A stretch of DNA of 33,781 nt from an uncultured Eubacterium sp. (GCA_910583555.1 CAJTXO010000029.1:1-33781); one strand, 5' to 3'; positions 1-8,299 are shown, numbered from the stretch's first letter. Notes: generated from the sequence alone by a model not told the origin. Numbers and translations: made by a program.

Positions 1-72
1 CGAAGCAATGAAATTTGTTCAGTGGTAGTGTTACAAAAATGCTTGACCATCTCATTACTCACAGAGGCAGGA

Positions 73-270
73 CTATTTCTTGTCCCCTGCCCCACAGGCA
101 GAACCGCATGCTGCCGGTTTCTTGTCCCCTGCACCACAGGCAGAACCGCATGCTGCCGGTTTTTCTTCCGTGTTTTCATCAGGAATATTCTTGTCCCCTG
201 CTCCGCAGGCGGAGCCACATGCCGCAGGTGCTTTCATCATTGCTCTTCCAAAAAGATTTTTCAGTGCCAT
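73..270 (-). CDS. Cys-rich ACGS/ACGA repeat peptide, possible RiPP precursor
   Basis: A 65-residue peptide with a short leader-like N-terminus (MALKNLFGRAMMKAP) followed by three copies of AACGSACGAGDK. The last two copies are directly adjacent (14-residue, 42-base period) and the first is separated from them by an acidic linker. All six cysteines sit in the repeats in the same C-x3-C spacing. The ATG at 270 is preceded by GGAGG at the right distance, so a start at 303 is not needed. A consensus promoter lies just upstream. The layout resembles Ala-Cys-Gly-X repeat peptides that occur beside radical SAM maturases in Clostridia, but no maturase is visible, and the sequence beyond position 1 is missing. 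A metal-binding or non-modified Cys-rich peptide is an alternative. Gene reality is well supported; function is inference. Confidence 0.72.
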   Translation of the reverse strand: MALKNLFGRAMMKAPAACGSACGAGDKNIPDENTEEKPAACGSACGAGDKKPAACGSACGAGDKK

Positions 271-316
271 AATTAGACCTCCTTTTTTTGATGTAACATT
301 CACGATTACAATATCT

Positions 317-344
317 ATTATAACACCCTCTCCTGTAATGTCAA
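317..344 (-). promoter_or_regulatory. Consensus sigma-A promoter of the Cys-rich peptide gene
   Basis: On the minus strand TTGACA (344-339) and TATAAT (322-317) are separated by 16 bases. Both hexamers match the consensus perfectly. The predicted transcription start is about 40 bases upstream of the ATG at 270. Confidence 0.8.
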
Positions 345-422
345 TAGTTACATCAATTTTTTTTCATTTTTTATAAATCCACTAAATCCTTTTGTTGTAA
401 GCACCTTTTTTCTTCCTTTGTT

Positions 423-1370
423 TTAAACCGTCACAACAATCTTCCCGTTTACTTTCCCACTGTCTAAAGCAACGCACGCATCCCGGATATCCTTAAAATC
501 ATAAACTGCTCCTATACAGGGTTCAAGACCTTTCTCGTCCATAAATGCAAAAATATCTCTCATCACTTCCCTTGTGGGCCAGTTGCTATGAAAACCGGTC
601 AGATATACGCCATTAGGAATATATTTAATAGGATCAAACCCATTCAGGGTGTATACGCCCCCCAGAATACCCGTATTGCACACAATCCCGCCTTTTTCCA
701 TACATTGAAGCGTATCAGAAAGCGTCTTCGGCCCCACCAGCTCCAACGCCTTTGTCACACCGGCTAATTTCCCGCAAAGCCTTCCTGTATCCAGCACCGC
801 TTCATCCGCCTCAGCAAGGAGTGAAAGTTTCCCCTCCCGATGGGTAGTCGCAATTACCTGGCACCCGTAAGCTTTCGCAATCTGGCACGCCGCATATCCC
901 AGCGCACAGGTCGCCCCCCGGACCAGAAGTGTATCCGAAGGCTGAATGTCCAGCCCCTCAAACAGAGAACCCCAAGCCGTAAAATAGGTTTCCGGCACCG
1001 CCCCGAACTGAGTCCAGGGAAGGCTGCTCTCCACCGGAAATACATGATGTACCGGCAAAAGCGCATACTCTGCATAACTGCCGTTGAAACTCCGCCCCAT
1101 GCCTCCCATCAAGGCCGCCACCTTCTGCCCTGCCTGAAAATCACTGTCCGACGCATCCGCAATCTCACCCACACACTCAATGCCGGGAATGACCGGCTTA
1201 TTTATATAATCATTCTCAATCTCATGCAGACGCAGTATCTGTTCGGAGTGGTTCATGCCAAAAGCCTTTACTTTAACCAGCACCCACCCCGGTATTACCT
1301 TTGGTATTTCCACTTCCGACAGTTCCACATCCTCCGCCGGCGTTACACCATTTAGAACTAATGCTTTCAT
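423..1370 (-). CDS. MDR-family zinc-independent oxidoreductase (quinone reductase-like)
   Basis: A 315-residue medium-chain dehydrogenase/reductase. The GroES-like half is at residues 1-125, with the PGIECVGEI segment at 62-70. The Rossmann half begins near 145, with a nucleotide-binding loop at about 151-160 (RGATCALGYA). The catalytic-zinc cysteine/histidine set of alcohol dehydrogenases and the structural four-cysteine loop are absent, which points to the NAD(P)H:quinone oxidoreductase or enoyl-reductase branch. The substrate cannot be read from the sequence. I start at the ATG at 1370 (MKALVLNG), which has AAGGAGG nine bases upstream; the longer frame to 1424 has no such site. It follows the broken phosphoesterase gene by about 90 bases and may be co-transcribed with it. 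Confidence 0.88.
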   Translation of the reverse strand: MKALVLNGVTPAEDVELSEVEIPKVIPGWVLVKVKAFGMNHSEQILRLHEIENDYINKPVIPGIECVGEIADASDSDFQAGQKVAALMGGMGRSFNGSYAEYALLPVHHVFPVESSLPWTQFGAVPETYFTAWGSLFEGLDIQPSDTLLVRGATCALGYAACQIAKAYGCQVIATTHREGKLSLLAEADEAVLDTGRLCGKLAGVTKALELVGPKTLSDTLQCMEKGGIVCNTGILGGVYTLNGFDPIKYIPNGVYLTGFHSNWPTREVMRDIFAFMDEKGLEPCIGAVYDFKDIRDACVALDSGKVNGKIVVTV

Positions 1371-1460
1371 ATCCTTTAACCTCCTTCTGACACTCAAACC
1401 CGTCCTGTATCCTGTAATCAGCAATTGTTTTGTAGAAATACTGCCTTACTTTTTATTCGC

Positions 1461-1938
1461 TTAATTTTCTTCCTCATAAGGAAGGATCAGCCAGTTTCCT
1501 GTTTCCAAAACCCTGTAATACATATCCTTTTCCGTATCAACCATGAGAACAGGAATCCTTCCACTGTCCAGTACCGTTCCGTCGATATAATAGTGGGACC
1601 CTCGGAAGCTGCTCCATCCACCGCATATTTTTATCATCCTCACCATCCGTCCCCTGTTCTTCCTCTAATGTTCTCATCATGTCATTGATCGTCGAAAAAC
1701 CTAATAAAACAAAGTCTTCATGATTCCCCATCAGCGCCTTTATTTTCTCAGATCCATACTGGTACTGAAGTTCCATGATCCTGTCCAGAACACCATAGTT
1801 GTCCGCACCGCCATGTATATAATCGCCCAAAAGAACGAGCATGGTGTCCGGCTCGTCCAAATGTTCCCTGATCAGAGCTAACGCCTCTTCAAACTCAGCC
1901 AGACACCCATGAATATCACTCATGCAATAGATCTTCAC
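1461..1938 (-). pseudogene. Metallophosphoesterase (PPP-like), internal deletion with frameshift
   Basis: The first part (1938-1537) reads as a calcineurin-like phosphoesterase: SDIHG at residues 7-11, GDYIHGG in the second motif and GNHE in the third. Near 1595-1604 the frame breaks. The continuation is in another frame (to the TAA at 1461) and reads HYYIDGTVLDSGRIPVLM, a typical C-terminal end of this family. The middle section, with the late metal-binding histidines (family vHAG and GH motifs), is absent, so bases were lost in a number not divisible by three. The start overlaps the upstream gene by four bases (ATGA). I regard the gene as inactive; a 133-residue truncated product could still be made. 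An assembly error is the alternative, but missing codons plus the frame change favour a real deletion. Confidence 0.75.
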
Positions 1939-2732
1939 CTTGCATCCTCCATAAAAGCGCCTATTTTATTTTTTAAATTGCCATAGTATGTATCGCTCCA
2001 CTCCCATCTGTATTGATCACTATATTGCGTGATCACGCTTTCACCGCCACGTTCCAGGTCAAAAACCTCGTAATCATCGTTGACAAATATTCCTTTTATG
2101 CCATACCATTCCACTAATTCCTCAAATGATCCCAGATCCTCTAACCACTTGCTCGTCTTCGGTAACCGATAGGCGGTCGCCAATCTACAATTCTCTTTAT
2201 TGCCCTGAAAATAGTTTTTTAAATCAAATAATGTATGGTCGATCCTGTCTCCAAAAACAGATGCTCTGGACATGTTGATCCCATTTCTCTCCTGAGGGAA
2301 AAAGAATATCGGCATTTTCCTGTATTTTTCGTATTCCTCAATCGCTTCCTCAGACAATCCATGCTTTCGATAAATCCGTCTTATGGAAAATAATCCATCT
2401 GCTGAACATGTTATTCCGGCCCGTTCTTTTATTGCATAACCGTCGGGATCCAAATAGAACGCATAGATCATTTCCCAGAGAATGTCCTTATCCTCTATAC
2501 GCGCAGGAACTGCAAATAAATAATACAAATCCCTCATAACATCCACATTATACTGATGTACATTAGAATAATCTTTTTCCTGACCGTTCATCTGGTGGAG
2601 CTTTTTGTCACAGGGAAATACGTTTCTTAAAATAATATCGGAAATGTATTTGTCCTGGTATTTAGCATAAAATTGACTTTCCTTAAATTGCTCCAATAAT
2701 ATTTCTTCCAGTTTTTCCATATTTTTTGTCAT
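1935..2732 (-). CDS. Conserved protein of unknown function (DUF6994-like)
   Basis: A 265-residue protein rich in aromatic and acidic residues, with no signal peptide or membrane segment. The stretch LRNVFPCDKKLHQ followed by VHQYNVDVMRDLYYLF (about residues 35-73) resembles a Firmicute family I know as DUF6994; I cannot assign a function. The reading frame is intact although the genes on both sides are broken. Its end overlaps the phosphoesterase start by four bases, which indicates translational coupling. The start may be the ATG at 2732 or the one at 2720; the AAAGG upstream is too close to the first and rather far from the second. Confidence 0.8.
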   Translation of the reverse strand: MTKNMEKLEEILLEQFKESQFYAKYQDKYISDIILRNVFPCDKKLHQMNGQEKDYSNVHQYNVDVMRDLYYLFAVPARIEDKDILWEMIYAFYLDPDGYAIKERAGITCSADGLFSIRRIYRKHGLSEEAIEEYEKYRKMPIFFFPQERNGINMSRASVFGDRIDHTLFDLKNYFQGNKENCRLATAYRLPKTSKWLEDLGSFEELVEWYGIKGIFVNDDYEVFDLERGGESVITQYSDQYRWEWSDTYYGNLKNKIGAFMEDAR

Positions 2733-2760
2733 CCTTTCTTGTTAAAACTTTTTGTTATCG

Positions 2761-3984
2761 TTACTTATATCTCTCGAGCAGCATCCTGCATCGGTCGGAG
2801 ATACTTTTTCTAAGTTCTTCCGGGCAAAGCACTTCCACATAGTCCGCGCATTGCATCGCCCATGATTCCATCGCCTTGGGGACACACTTCACTTCTACCT
2901 CATCCCATTTATCATCCAGATGCCTTTTAAATGAATATTGATCTCCGAAGTAATCATGCAAAAGCGTGTATCTGTTACGATCCAGTTTTAGCCGGATCCC
3001 GCGGGGCGTTCCATAAAACATGTTCATATGCTCCGTCTGAAAAACCGAAGCAGCCTCATCATTCCACTCCAATGGCAGACCGTCCACCTGGCGTTTCGGT
3101 TTCCTTCGCTCTGTCACAGCCGTTTCATGGTCCAGCGCGGATATATTCGCTTTGTCGGTAATATCGGACATAAGATCGATCCGGTAAAACGAGACGTCAT
3201 CATATGGATCAACGTTGCAGATCATGTAATACTTTCCATTGTACAGAATCACATGATAGGGGCTTGCTACGTATGTGACCGCTTCGCCTTTGGCATTTGT
3301 CCTCGGAACTAACTGCTTTTTTTCATTATAATGGTTAAAGTGAAATGAGATCTTGCGGCCGACTCCCCCATCCGCTTCTATTGCATTTCGGATAATCGTC
3401 AGGTTTTGCCGGACTACTGTTTCATCCACTCGGGAATACTCAAACACGCTGGAAATACTGTTGCTGATCTTTCCCGTTATTTCACTGATGAAGGAGGAAT
3501 ATTTCGGGTAATTTTTACTGCATAACGATTGCAGTTTTCGAATCAGATTTTCTTTTGCTTACGGGGAGATGTGCTTCAAGAATAGAACGGCTTCTATGAT
3601 CTGGTCCAATTCTTCGAACGAAAATACGTGGTTGTATTTCAGATCTCTGAGTTGAAGCTTCTTTGAACCTTCTTGTTCTAAGCCGAGATCACGCGCACAC
3701 AGCTTATCCTCCAAACCTTTGGGGATGATCTTATAATCAGATATGGAAAATCTGTCATCGACAAACCCATCTTCGTCTTCTGGATTTAATTCTTTCATCA
3801 TCACCTTGAGATAATCTGCTAATGTCCGCGCGGAACAGGGGCGGTCGCACTTTTTCATCCAGGCTAATATCTCGGATTGTGAAATGGTTGTGTGCTCGTC
3901 GGTCTGTTCCTGCAAAATTTTGAGAATCGTCAATATTCTTCCGATGAAATCGAAATCGTGAACTGTTTTTTTATGATCTTCCAT
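2761..3984 (-). pseudogene. WYL-domain transcriptional regulator with in-frame stop
   Basis: Codons 1-141 from the ATG at 3984 (GGAGG upstream) encode a helix-turn-helix region (TLADYLKVMMKEL) and end in LKHISP before a TAA at 3561-3559. The next codons continue in the same frame without another lesion (AKENLIRKLQSL and onward) into a WYL domain: HVILYNGKYYMIC, then YRIDLMSDI, then a C-terminal extension WAMQCADYVEVL. Family members are about 400 residues and the full frame gives 407 codons, so a single nonsense change split an otherwise complete gene. WYL regulators bind DNA and sense a ligand, often nucleotides, and frequently control defence or stress genes. The C-terminal half could be re-initiated at an internal start such as 3447, but it would lack DNA binding. 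Confidence 0.82.
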
Positions 3985-4021
3985 TGCGTCCTCCAAAGTA
4001 GTTATGAATGGTAACAAGTAC

Positions 4022-4027
4022 ATTATA
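4022..4027 (-). promoter_or_regulatory. Extended -10 element upstream of the WYL gene
   Basis: The minus strand reads TGCTATAAT with the TATAAT at 4027-4022, about 40 bases upstream of the ATG at 3984. A matching -35 hexamer at 17 bases is not evident, so this would be an extended -10 promoter. Confidence 0.45.
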
Positions 4028-4131
4028 GCACAGTGATTCGGCAATATCTCTCCAAAATGATATTTTTTGATAATAAAAAGCATCTGGATTTTGCTTTTCC
4101 AAATGCTTTCTAAAATCATTTTTATTCTATT

Positions 4132-4404
4132 CTAAAACAAATCGCTATGAGTTCCCGTTCTCGTTAAATACAATACCAGTTCTCCATTATCAATTTCATA
4201 AATCAATAGCCAATCCGGTGTAACATGGCATTCTCTACAACCAGCATAGTCTACGTTGAGAGGATGATCTTTATTTTTCTCTGGTAATTGTTCTCCTCTT
4301 GCCAATTTTAGAATAATATCTTCTATCAGTTTTGTATCATATCCTCTTTTGATGACCCTTTTATAATCCTTCTTGAAAGAAGCGTGGTATCTAATCTACA
4401 GCAT
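4132..4404 (-). pseudogene. YafQ/RelE-type mRNA interferase toxin, stop at codon 3
   Basis: The frame opens with ATG-CTG-TAG and continues without interruption for 87 codons to a TAG at 4134-4132. The protein would read IRYHASFKKDYKRVIKRGYD at its start and LLIYEIDNGELVLYLTRTG near its end, as in YafQ/RelE toxins, which cut mRNA on the ribosome. Family members commonly begin ML-x-I, so the TAG replaces the third residue. The ATG overlaps the antitoxin end. A single G-to-T change from GAG would explain both the TAG and the antitoxin's Ala-Val-Asp end; this is inference. No ATG/GTG/TTG start lies just downstream, so a full toxin is unlikely to be made unless the stop is read through or ATT is used. 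Confidence 0.78.
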
Positions 4405-4663
4405 TTAAATCCTCCATTAATTCTTCCACAGACGAAAAAGAACGACTCAAATTCCTTCCATGTCTTACATCATCAATGGCTCTGATTGTATCTGCATTAG
4501 GCACATCCATAGAAATTGCAAATGGTATCCGTTGTTCTCTTACAGCTTGTTAGGCTGATATTGTAAAAAAAGTTGTTATGTCCATTCCAAGATTGGATAC
4601 AAGTTCTTGCAACTGTAACTTCAAATCTTCATCCATTCTCATTGTTATATTGGTCGATGCCAT
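4391..4663 (-). pseudogene. RelB/DinJ-type antitoxin with in-frame stop at codon 38
   Basis: From the ATG at 4663 (GGAAGGAG upstream) the protein begins MASTNITMRMDEDLKLQ, a ribbon-helix-helix N-terminus like RelB/DinJ. Codon 38 is TAA (4552-4550) inside the family motif TISA-stop-QAVREQRIPF, where relatives usually have lysine. The frame then stays open to a TAG at 4393-4391, giving the usual 90-codon length. The predicted fragment keeps the DNA-binding part but lacks the toxin-binding C-terminus. It is transcribed from a perfect promoter with the toxin gene, so the module is arranged normally but both genes are interrupted. Confidence 0.78.
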
Positions 4664-4687
4664 AATATCAACTCCTTCCTTTACAGC

Positions 4688-4716
4688 ATTATATTGCCAT
4701 CAAAGTGCTATGTCAA
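4688..4716 (-). promoter_or_regulatory. Consensus promoter of the toxin-antitoxin pair
   Basis: Minus strand TTGACA (4716-4711), 17 bases, TATAAT (4693-4688). Both hexamers are perfect. It lies about 25 bases upstream of the antitoxin ATG, where an autoregulating antitoxin would be expected to bind. Confidence 0.8.
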
Positions 4717-4787
4717 TACATCGTACACATATATTTAGGATAAACGCATCAATTTTACTAAAGCATAACGTTTTTTTACAATACCTA

Positions 4788-4816
4788 TTGAAGGACAGCA
4801 ACATATGCGCTACAAT
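4788..4816 (+). promoter_or_regulatory. Promoter of the DUF3791-DUF3990 operon
   Basis: TTGAAG (4788-4793), 17 bases, TACAAT (4811-4816), 36 bases upstream of the first ATG. Divergent to the toxin-antitoxin promoter, about 75 bases away. Confidence 0.55.
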
Positions 4817-4851
4817 AAAGATAATCTCTGCGGGAAAGGTCTATCATTATC

Positions 4852-5091
4852 ATGAATGAAAAAGAACAAGTTATTTATATGCAGGCGCGGATTATCAGAC
4901 TGGCTTCTGAAGACTGGAATAAACCCATAGAAACGATCACAGCATTGTTCACAGAGCACGATATTTTTCACTACATCGAACACTGCTTTGATCTGTTCCA
5001 TCTGGAAGGTGATGAAGCAGTCTGGGAAGATATCAAACAATACTTAGCCAAAAAAGGGGGACTATCTATTGATACCGGAATTAACCGATAA
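4852..5091 (+). CDS. DUF3791 family protein
   Basis: A 79-residue acidic protein (MNEKEQVIYMQARIIRLASE, then FHYIEHCFDLFHLEGDEAVW and a C-terminal IKQYLAKKG). These match the pattern I know as DUF3791, small proteins of unknown function common in gut Clostridia and usually found next to DUF3990. It has no membrane segment. The AAAGG ribosome binding site lies a little far (about 12 bases) from the ATG. It is first of four overlapping genes; the next starts 23 bases before this one ends. Partnership with the DUF3990 protein is inferred from this constant neighbourhood. Confidence 0.82.
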   Translation: MNEKEQVIYMQARIIRLASEDWNKPIETITALFTEHDIFHYIEHCFDLFHLEGDEAVWEDIKQYLAKKGGLSIDTGINR

Positions 5092-5635
5092 TACCATTTT
5101 GTATCATGGCAGCTTTTGCACAGTGCAACTCCCTGATCTACAACAATGTGCGAGATATAAAGATTTGGGGCAGGGTTTCTATTTAACCACCTCAAAGGAT
5201 CAAGCCCACAATTTTGCAAAAATGAGCGTCAGGAAAGCAATTGCCAACGAATCCGTAAATAAAAACTTAAAATACGGCATGATCTCTTCCTTCCAGCTTC
5301 ACTCTCCCGAAAAACTACTGATAAAATCCTTTCCTACAGCAGATGTCGATTGGCTTCACTGTATCGTCTGCCACAGAAAACGAGACGCATTCCCCGAACT
5401 CACTCAGGCCCTCAAACGTTTTGACGTTATAGCGGGAAAGATAGCAAATGATAATACAAATGCAACAATAACCGCATATATGTCAGGCGTGTTTGGCGAG
5501 ATTGGTTCCGAAACAGCCGACGAAGTATGTATCCGTTTATTGCTGCCGGAACGTCTGCAAAATCAATATTGTTTCCGAACAAATGAGGCGCTTCATTTCC
5601 TTACATTTGTAGAAAGTGAGCAGGTATGGTTATAG
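5069..5635 (+). CDS. DUF3990 family protein, ADP-ribosyltransferase-like
   Basis: A 188-residue protein starting at TTG (5069) behind GGGGGA, seven bases away. LYHGS at residues 11-15 and GQGFYLTTSKDQAHNFA at about 35-51 are hallmarks of DUF3990. They recall the opening strands of ADP-ribosyltransferase folds, with a C-terminal segment CFRTNEALHFLTF. I infer an ADP-ribosyltransferase-like fold; catalysis is not shown. It overlaps the DUF3791 gene at its start and the next gene at its end. The arrangement suggests an effector with a small partner, as in a toxin-antitoxin or defence unit, but this is a hypothesis. Confidence 0.8.
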   Translation: MIPELTDNTILYHGSFCTVQLPDLQQCARYKDLGQGFYLTTSKDQAHNFAKMSVRKAIANESVNKNLKYGMISSFQLHSPEKLLIKSFPTADVDWLHCIVCHRKRDAFPELTQALKRFDVIAGKIANDNTNATITAYMSGVFGEIGSETADEVCIRLLLPERLQNQYCFRTNEALHFLTFVESEQVWL

Positions 5636-5889
5636 AAAAAGAATTCACCAAAGCAAAACAAAAAAATGCTATTGATCTCGTAGTAACAATGGTTGTCAGC
5701 GAACTTTCCGAGGATCTTGGACTTCCCGCCAGCGAATTGCTACCTCAATTCATACTATCCCAAACTGGAAAACTATTATACGACGAATCTTCCAAATTAT
5801 GGTGGAGCGGCCCGTCTGATATTGCGCAGATGTATAAAAAAGAAATAAAATCAGTTGCAGAAAAAGAACATATGTTCTATAATGAATAA
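5626..5889 (+). CDS. Small protein linked to DUF3990 (unknown function)
   Basis: An 87-residue protein. The C-terminal half LLYDESSKLWWSGPSDIAQM resembles the end of proteins encoded beside DUF3990 genes (often themselves annotated DUF3791), while the N-terminal half is a predicted helical segment (AIDLVVTMVVSELSEDLG). No signal peptide. It starts at an ATG ten bases before the previous stop and ends eight bases into the next gene, so it is part of a tightly coupled operon. I cannot assign an activity. Confidence 0.72.
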   Translation: MVIEKEFTKAKQKNAIDLVVTMVVSELSEDLGLPASELLPQFILSQTGKLLYDESSKLWWSGPSDIAQMYKKEIKSVAEKEHMFYNE

Positions 5890-6232
5890 CAACAAAAAAA
5901 TAAAGGCCGAATTTTCCCCCGAGTGCTATCTCCCACAACCCGACCTGCCTGACGAAGAGCAGCGTATTTTTTGTGAAAAAGTGACAAAATCTATTTTGCA
6001 GACGGCCGTCTGCGTGGAAGATATCGCAGAGGAAGTAATCAAAAATTTTCCAGATCATTCCACCCTTCCAGATTTGCCGTATGGAACAGTAAAAACCGTA
6101 GAGGCAGTAAAGAAAAGGATCCGGGCCTTGAAATTAGCACTTCCTGAAAACAGATTACAGGATGGAACCATGAATATTGCAGAAAAGATCATGGCGCTGT
6201 CAAATACGATCACTGACATTATGAACGCGTAG
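5882..6232 (+). CDS. Hypothetical protein, last gene of the DUF3791-DUF3990 operon
   Basis: From the ATG at 5882 the product is 116 residues and begins MNNNKKIKAEFSPECYLPQP. A TTG at 5855 would add nine residues, but neither start has a clear ribosome binding site; coupling to the preceding gene is likely. The N-terminus is proline-rich, the middle is helical (TKSILQTAVCVEDIAEEVI) and the end is helical (MNIAEKIMALSNTITDIMNA). No known domain was recognised. It ends just before a terminator shared with the convergent GH127 gene. Confidence 0.65.
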   Translation: MNNNKKIKAEFSPECYLPQPDLPDEEQRIFCEKVTKSILQTAVCVEDIAEEVIKNFPDHSTLPDLPYGTVKTVEAVKKRIRALKLALPENRLQDGTMNIAEKIMALSNTITDIMNA

Positions 6233-6235
6233 GCC

Positions 6236-6271
6236 AAAATAAAAGCGGCATGACTGTCCCGCCATACCGCT
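6236..6271 (-). terminator. Rho-independent terminator of the GH127 gene
   Basis: On the minus strand AGCGGTATG (6271-6263) pairs with CATGCCGCT (6252-6244), allowing one G-U pair, followed by a TTTTATTTT tract (6244-6236). On the plus strand the stem has a mismatch, so it works best for the minus-strand gene, though it sits between two convergent genes. Confidence 0.75.
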
Positions 6272-6294
6272 GTATCGCCGTTCTCCCCGCTCCC

Positions 6295-8205
6295 CTATTT
6301 TTTGATAGGAAAATACACACAGTAATTTTCATACCCGACGCGGTTTAATGGTATAAAATGTATTCCCGCCGGCTGTCCCACCGTCTTAAAATCACTTTTC
6401 CAATTCCCCCACTCACGTTCATTTTCATGAACAAGAATGTGTTCGGGGGCATCGCCGCCGGTATACAACATGCGCTCTTCATCACAGAGGCCGGCAAGCA
6501 CTTCAGGGCCGTACATGAACGCCACCATATTTTCGTCATCTGGGAGCGGGCATGCCTGAATCCCCATTTTCATAGAAATACATATCGTGTCCCCATCATG
6601 AAACTCTTCCCGTATGTCCACAAAACAACTTCCCTCTTCTGCCACCGCGATCTGTCTGTCGTTATATGACACGACGGCCGGTTCCTGAATCCACTCGGGA
6701 ATACGCGCATGAATCGTAAATTCTACAGACGATTCCGTCTCAATCTGCAAATACACACAAAGGGTATCGGGATTATGCGGGTATTGCGCGGCCGTCCGGT
6801 TGACAAGCTGCTTTCCGCTGCTCGTACTTGAAAGATGGAAACTCCCCGTGAGCAGATCGCGTCTTTGCTTTATCGTCACATTTTTTCCACCTACCGTAAA
6901 GGAGGCGTCCGAATCAAAATACATGGTTACATAAAGATCTAAGTCTGCCTGATAATACATATAACGGTTAAGCGCCGCATTTGCCTGAACCATTGAACCA
7001 TGACAGCAGAAAAAGTCGTTGAATTTGCTGCCCCATCCCTTCCTCGCACCGGCACGCATTGGAAGGAAGTACGCGATCAGTCCGAAATCCGGAGACTCGG
7101 GAGAATATCCATTCGTGTGTTCCCAGTGCCAGTATGTCTGCGCAAGAACGCCATTATACAGGTTCCGTTCGATATAATCCATATATTTGGCCTCTCCGGT
7201 CCATCGGAACAGATAATCCGCCAGACGCATCATATTATATACGGTGCAGTGTTCCTGTGTTTTCAGGCCGAGTCTCGCCGAAAGAGATTTTTTCGGCCCC
7301 CAGATCTCTCCGTTTGTCTGCCCGCCGGTCGCGAGCGTGCCGCGCTCTGTAACAGCCGAATTCCAATAAGCCGTCACAATATCCTTATAACGTTCCTCCC
7401 CGGTCACATTGTATGCCTCCGCTGCCGCGATCACCTCTGGGATCGTTGTGTTCGCGTGCATATTCGTAAGCGGATCCTCACCATTTATGAGCGGCGTGAA
7501 CAGGCGCTGCCTGTAATAACGCTCCATCAGTTTCTTATACTTATCGTTCCGCGTGATATCATAAAGCTGTACCCAGATTTCCAGCATTCCGCCCGTTTCA
7601 AAATCCAGTATGTCATCCATCTGATCTCTGTCAAACCGGCTGCTCCAGTCATAAAACCAGTCCGCGAAATGATCTGCGACAGATAATGCCGTTCTATTTC
7701 CTGCGTAGCGGTACATATCGACAAGTCCCATAAATGTCTTATGGATCGTGTAATGCGGCGCCCATATTTCACGGCCGCGCGCGATCCGATAAAGGTATTT
7801 TTCAGGAATGGACGCCACCCAGCTTCCACCGTTAGCCTCCTGACATTTTGCAAGACGGTCAACGATCACATCGGCTTTCGCTTTTAATTCCCTGTCCCCC
7901 GTTGCGGCATAGTGCATCGCGGCCGCAGACAACCAGTGACCGAGAAAATGCCCTCTTAACTGGCATGTCGGCGACTCCCATCCTCCGTGTATATCACCCG
8001 GTATATTCGCGTCATGCGTGATAGCGGCCTCCAGTTCATAATTATATAAAAGGTTTCTCGTCGTAAGTTCCATAAGATAGGCCCGGTTATCGCCTTCCTG
8101 CCGCTTCAAACGTTCATCATGAACAGCTACTTTGTCAAAGGGAAGCGCATTAATAGAATCCTTCTGAGCATCTATTCCCATTTTGTTTTGATCTGCGTTT
8201 GCCAT
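6295..8205 (-). CDS. GH127 beta-L-arabinofuranosidase-like glycoside hydrolase (DUF1680)
   Basis: A 636-residue protein without a signal peptide, so cytoplasmic. The alpha/alpha barrel spans about residues 35-425, and a C-terminal beta-sandwich follows. GH127 enzymes use a cysteine nucleophile held by a zinc site of one Glu and three Cys. Here TQEHC (E318, C320) and FFCCHGS (C400, C401) supply that set, and E300 in TNGEIWG is a candidate acid/base. The family releases L-arabinofuranose from beta-linked arabinosides; that substrate is inferred. AGGAGG lies ten bases before the ATG. Upstream are a promoter and an unusual repeated operator inside a roughly 207-base leader, suggesting sugar-dependent control. 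Downstream is a good terminator. Confidence 0.92.
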   Translation of the reverse strand: MANADQNKMGIDAQKDSINALPFDKVAVHDERLKRQEGDNRAYLMELTTRNLLYNYELEAAITHDANIPGDIHGGWESPTCQLRGHFLGHWLSAAAMHYAATGDRELKAKADVIVDRLAKCQEANGGSWVASIPEKYLYRIARGREIWAPHYTIHKTFMGLVDMYRYAGNRTALSVADHFADWFYDWSSRFDRDQMDDILDFETGGMLEIWVQLYDITRNDKYKKLMERYYRQRLFTPLINGEDPLTNMHANTTIPEVIAAAEAYNVTGEERYKDIVTAYWNSAVTERGTLATGGQTNGEIWGPKKSLSARLGLKTQEHCTVYNMMRLADYLFRWTGEAKYMDYIERNLYNGVLAQTYWHWEHTNGYSPESPDFGLIAYFLPMRAGARKGWGSKFNDFFCCHGSMVQANAALNRYMYYQADLDLYVTMYFDSDASFTVGGKNVTIKQRRDLLTGSFHLSSTSSGKQLVNRTAAQYPHNPDTLCVYLQIETESSVEFTIHARIPEWIQEPAVVSYNDRQIAVAEEGSCFVDIREEFHDGDTICISMKMGIQACPLPDDENMVAFMYGPEVLAGLCDEERMLYTGGDAPEHILVHENEREWGNWKSDFKTVGQPAGIHFIPLNRVGYENYCVYFPIKK

Positions 8206-8299
8206 TTTTTATTTTCCTCCTAATAAAGTCAGTCCTTAACTTATTACTTTTACAAGCTTTTTCTTTAAATAGCATATCTCACATATTCAATGTGTCCTT

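Noticed and set aside
79..205. Three 42-base-like repeats considered as a CRISPR array
   Set aside because: The repeats are adjacent or unevenly spaced and lie in frame in a peptide gene with promoter and ribosome binding site; there are no unique spacers.
7000..7686. 228-codon plus-strand frame
   Set aside because: Antisense shadow of the GH127 gene, whose conserved motifs are on the other strand.
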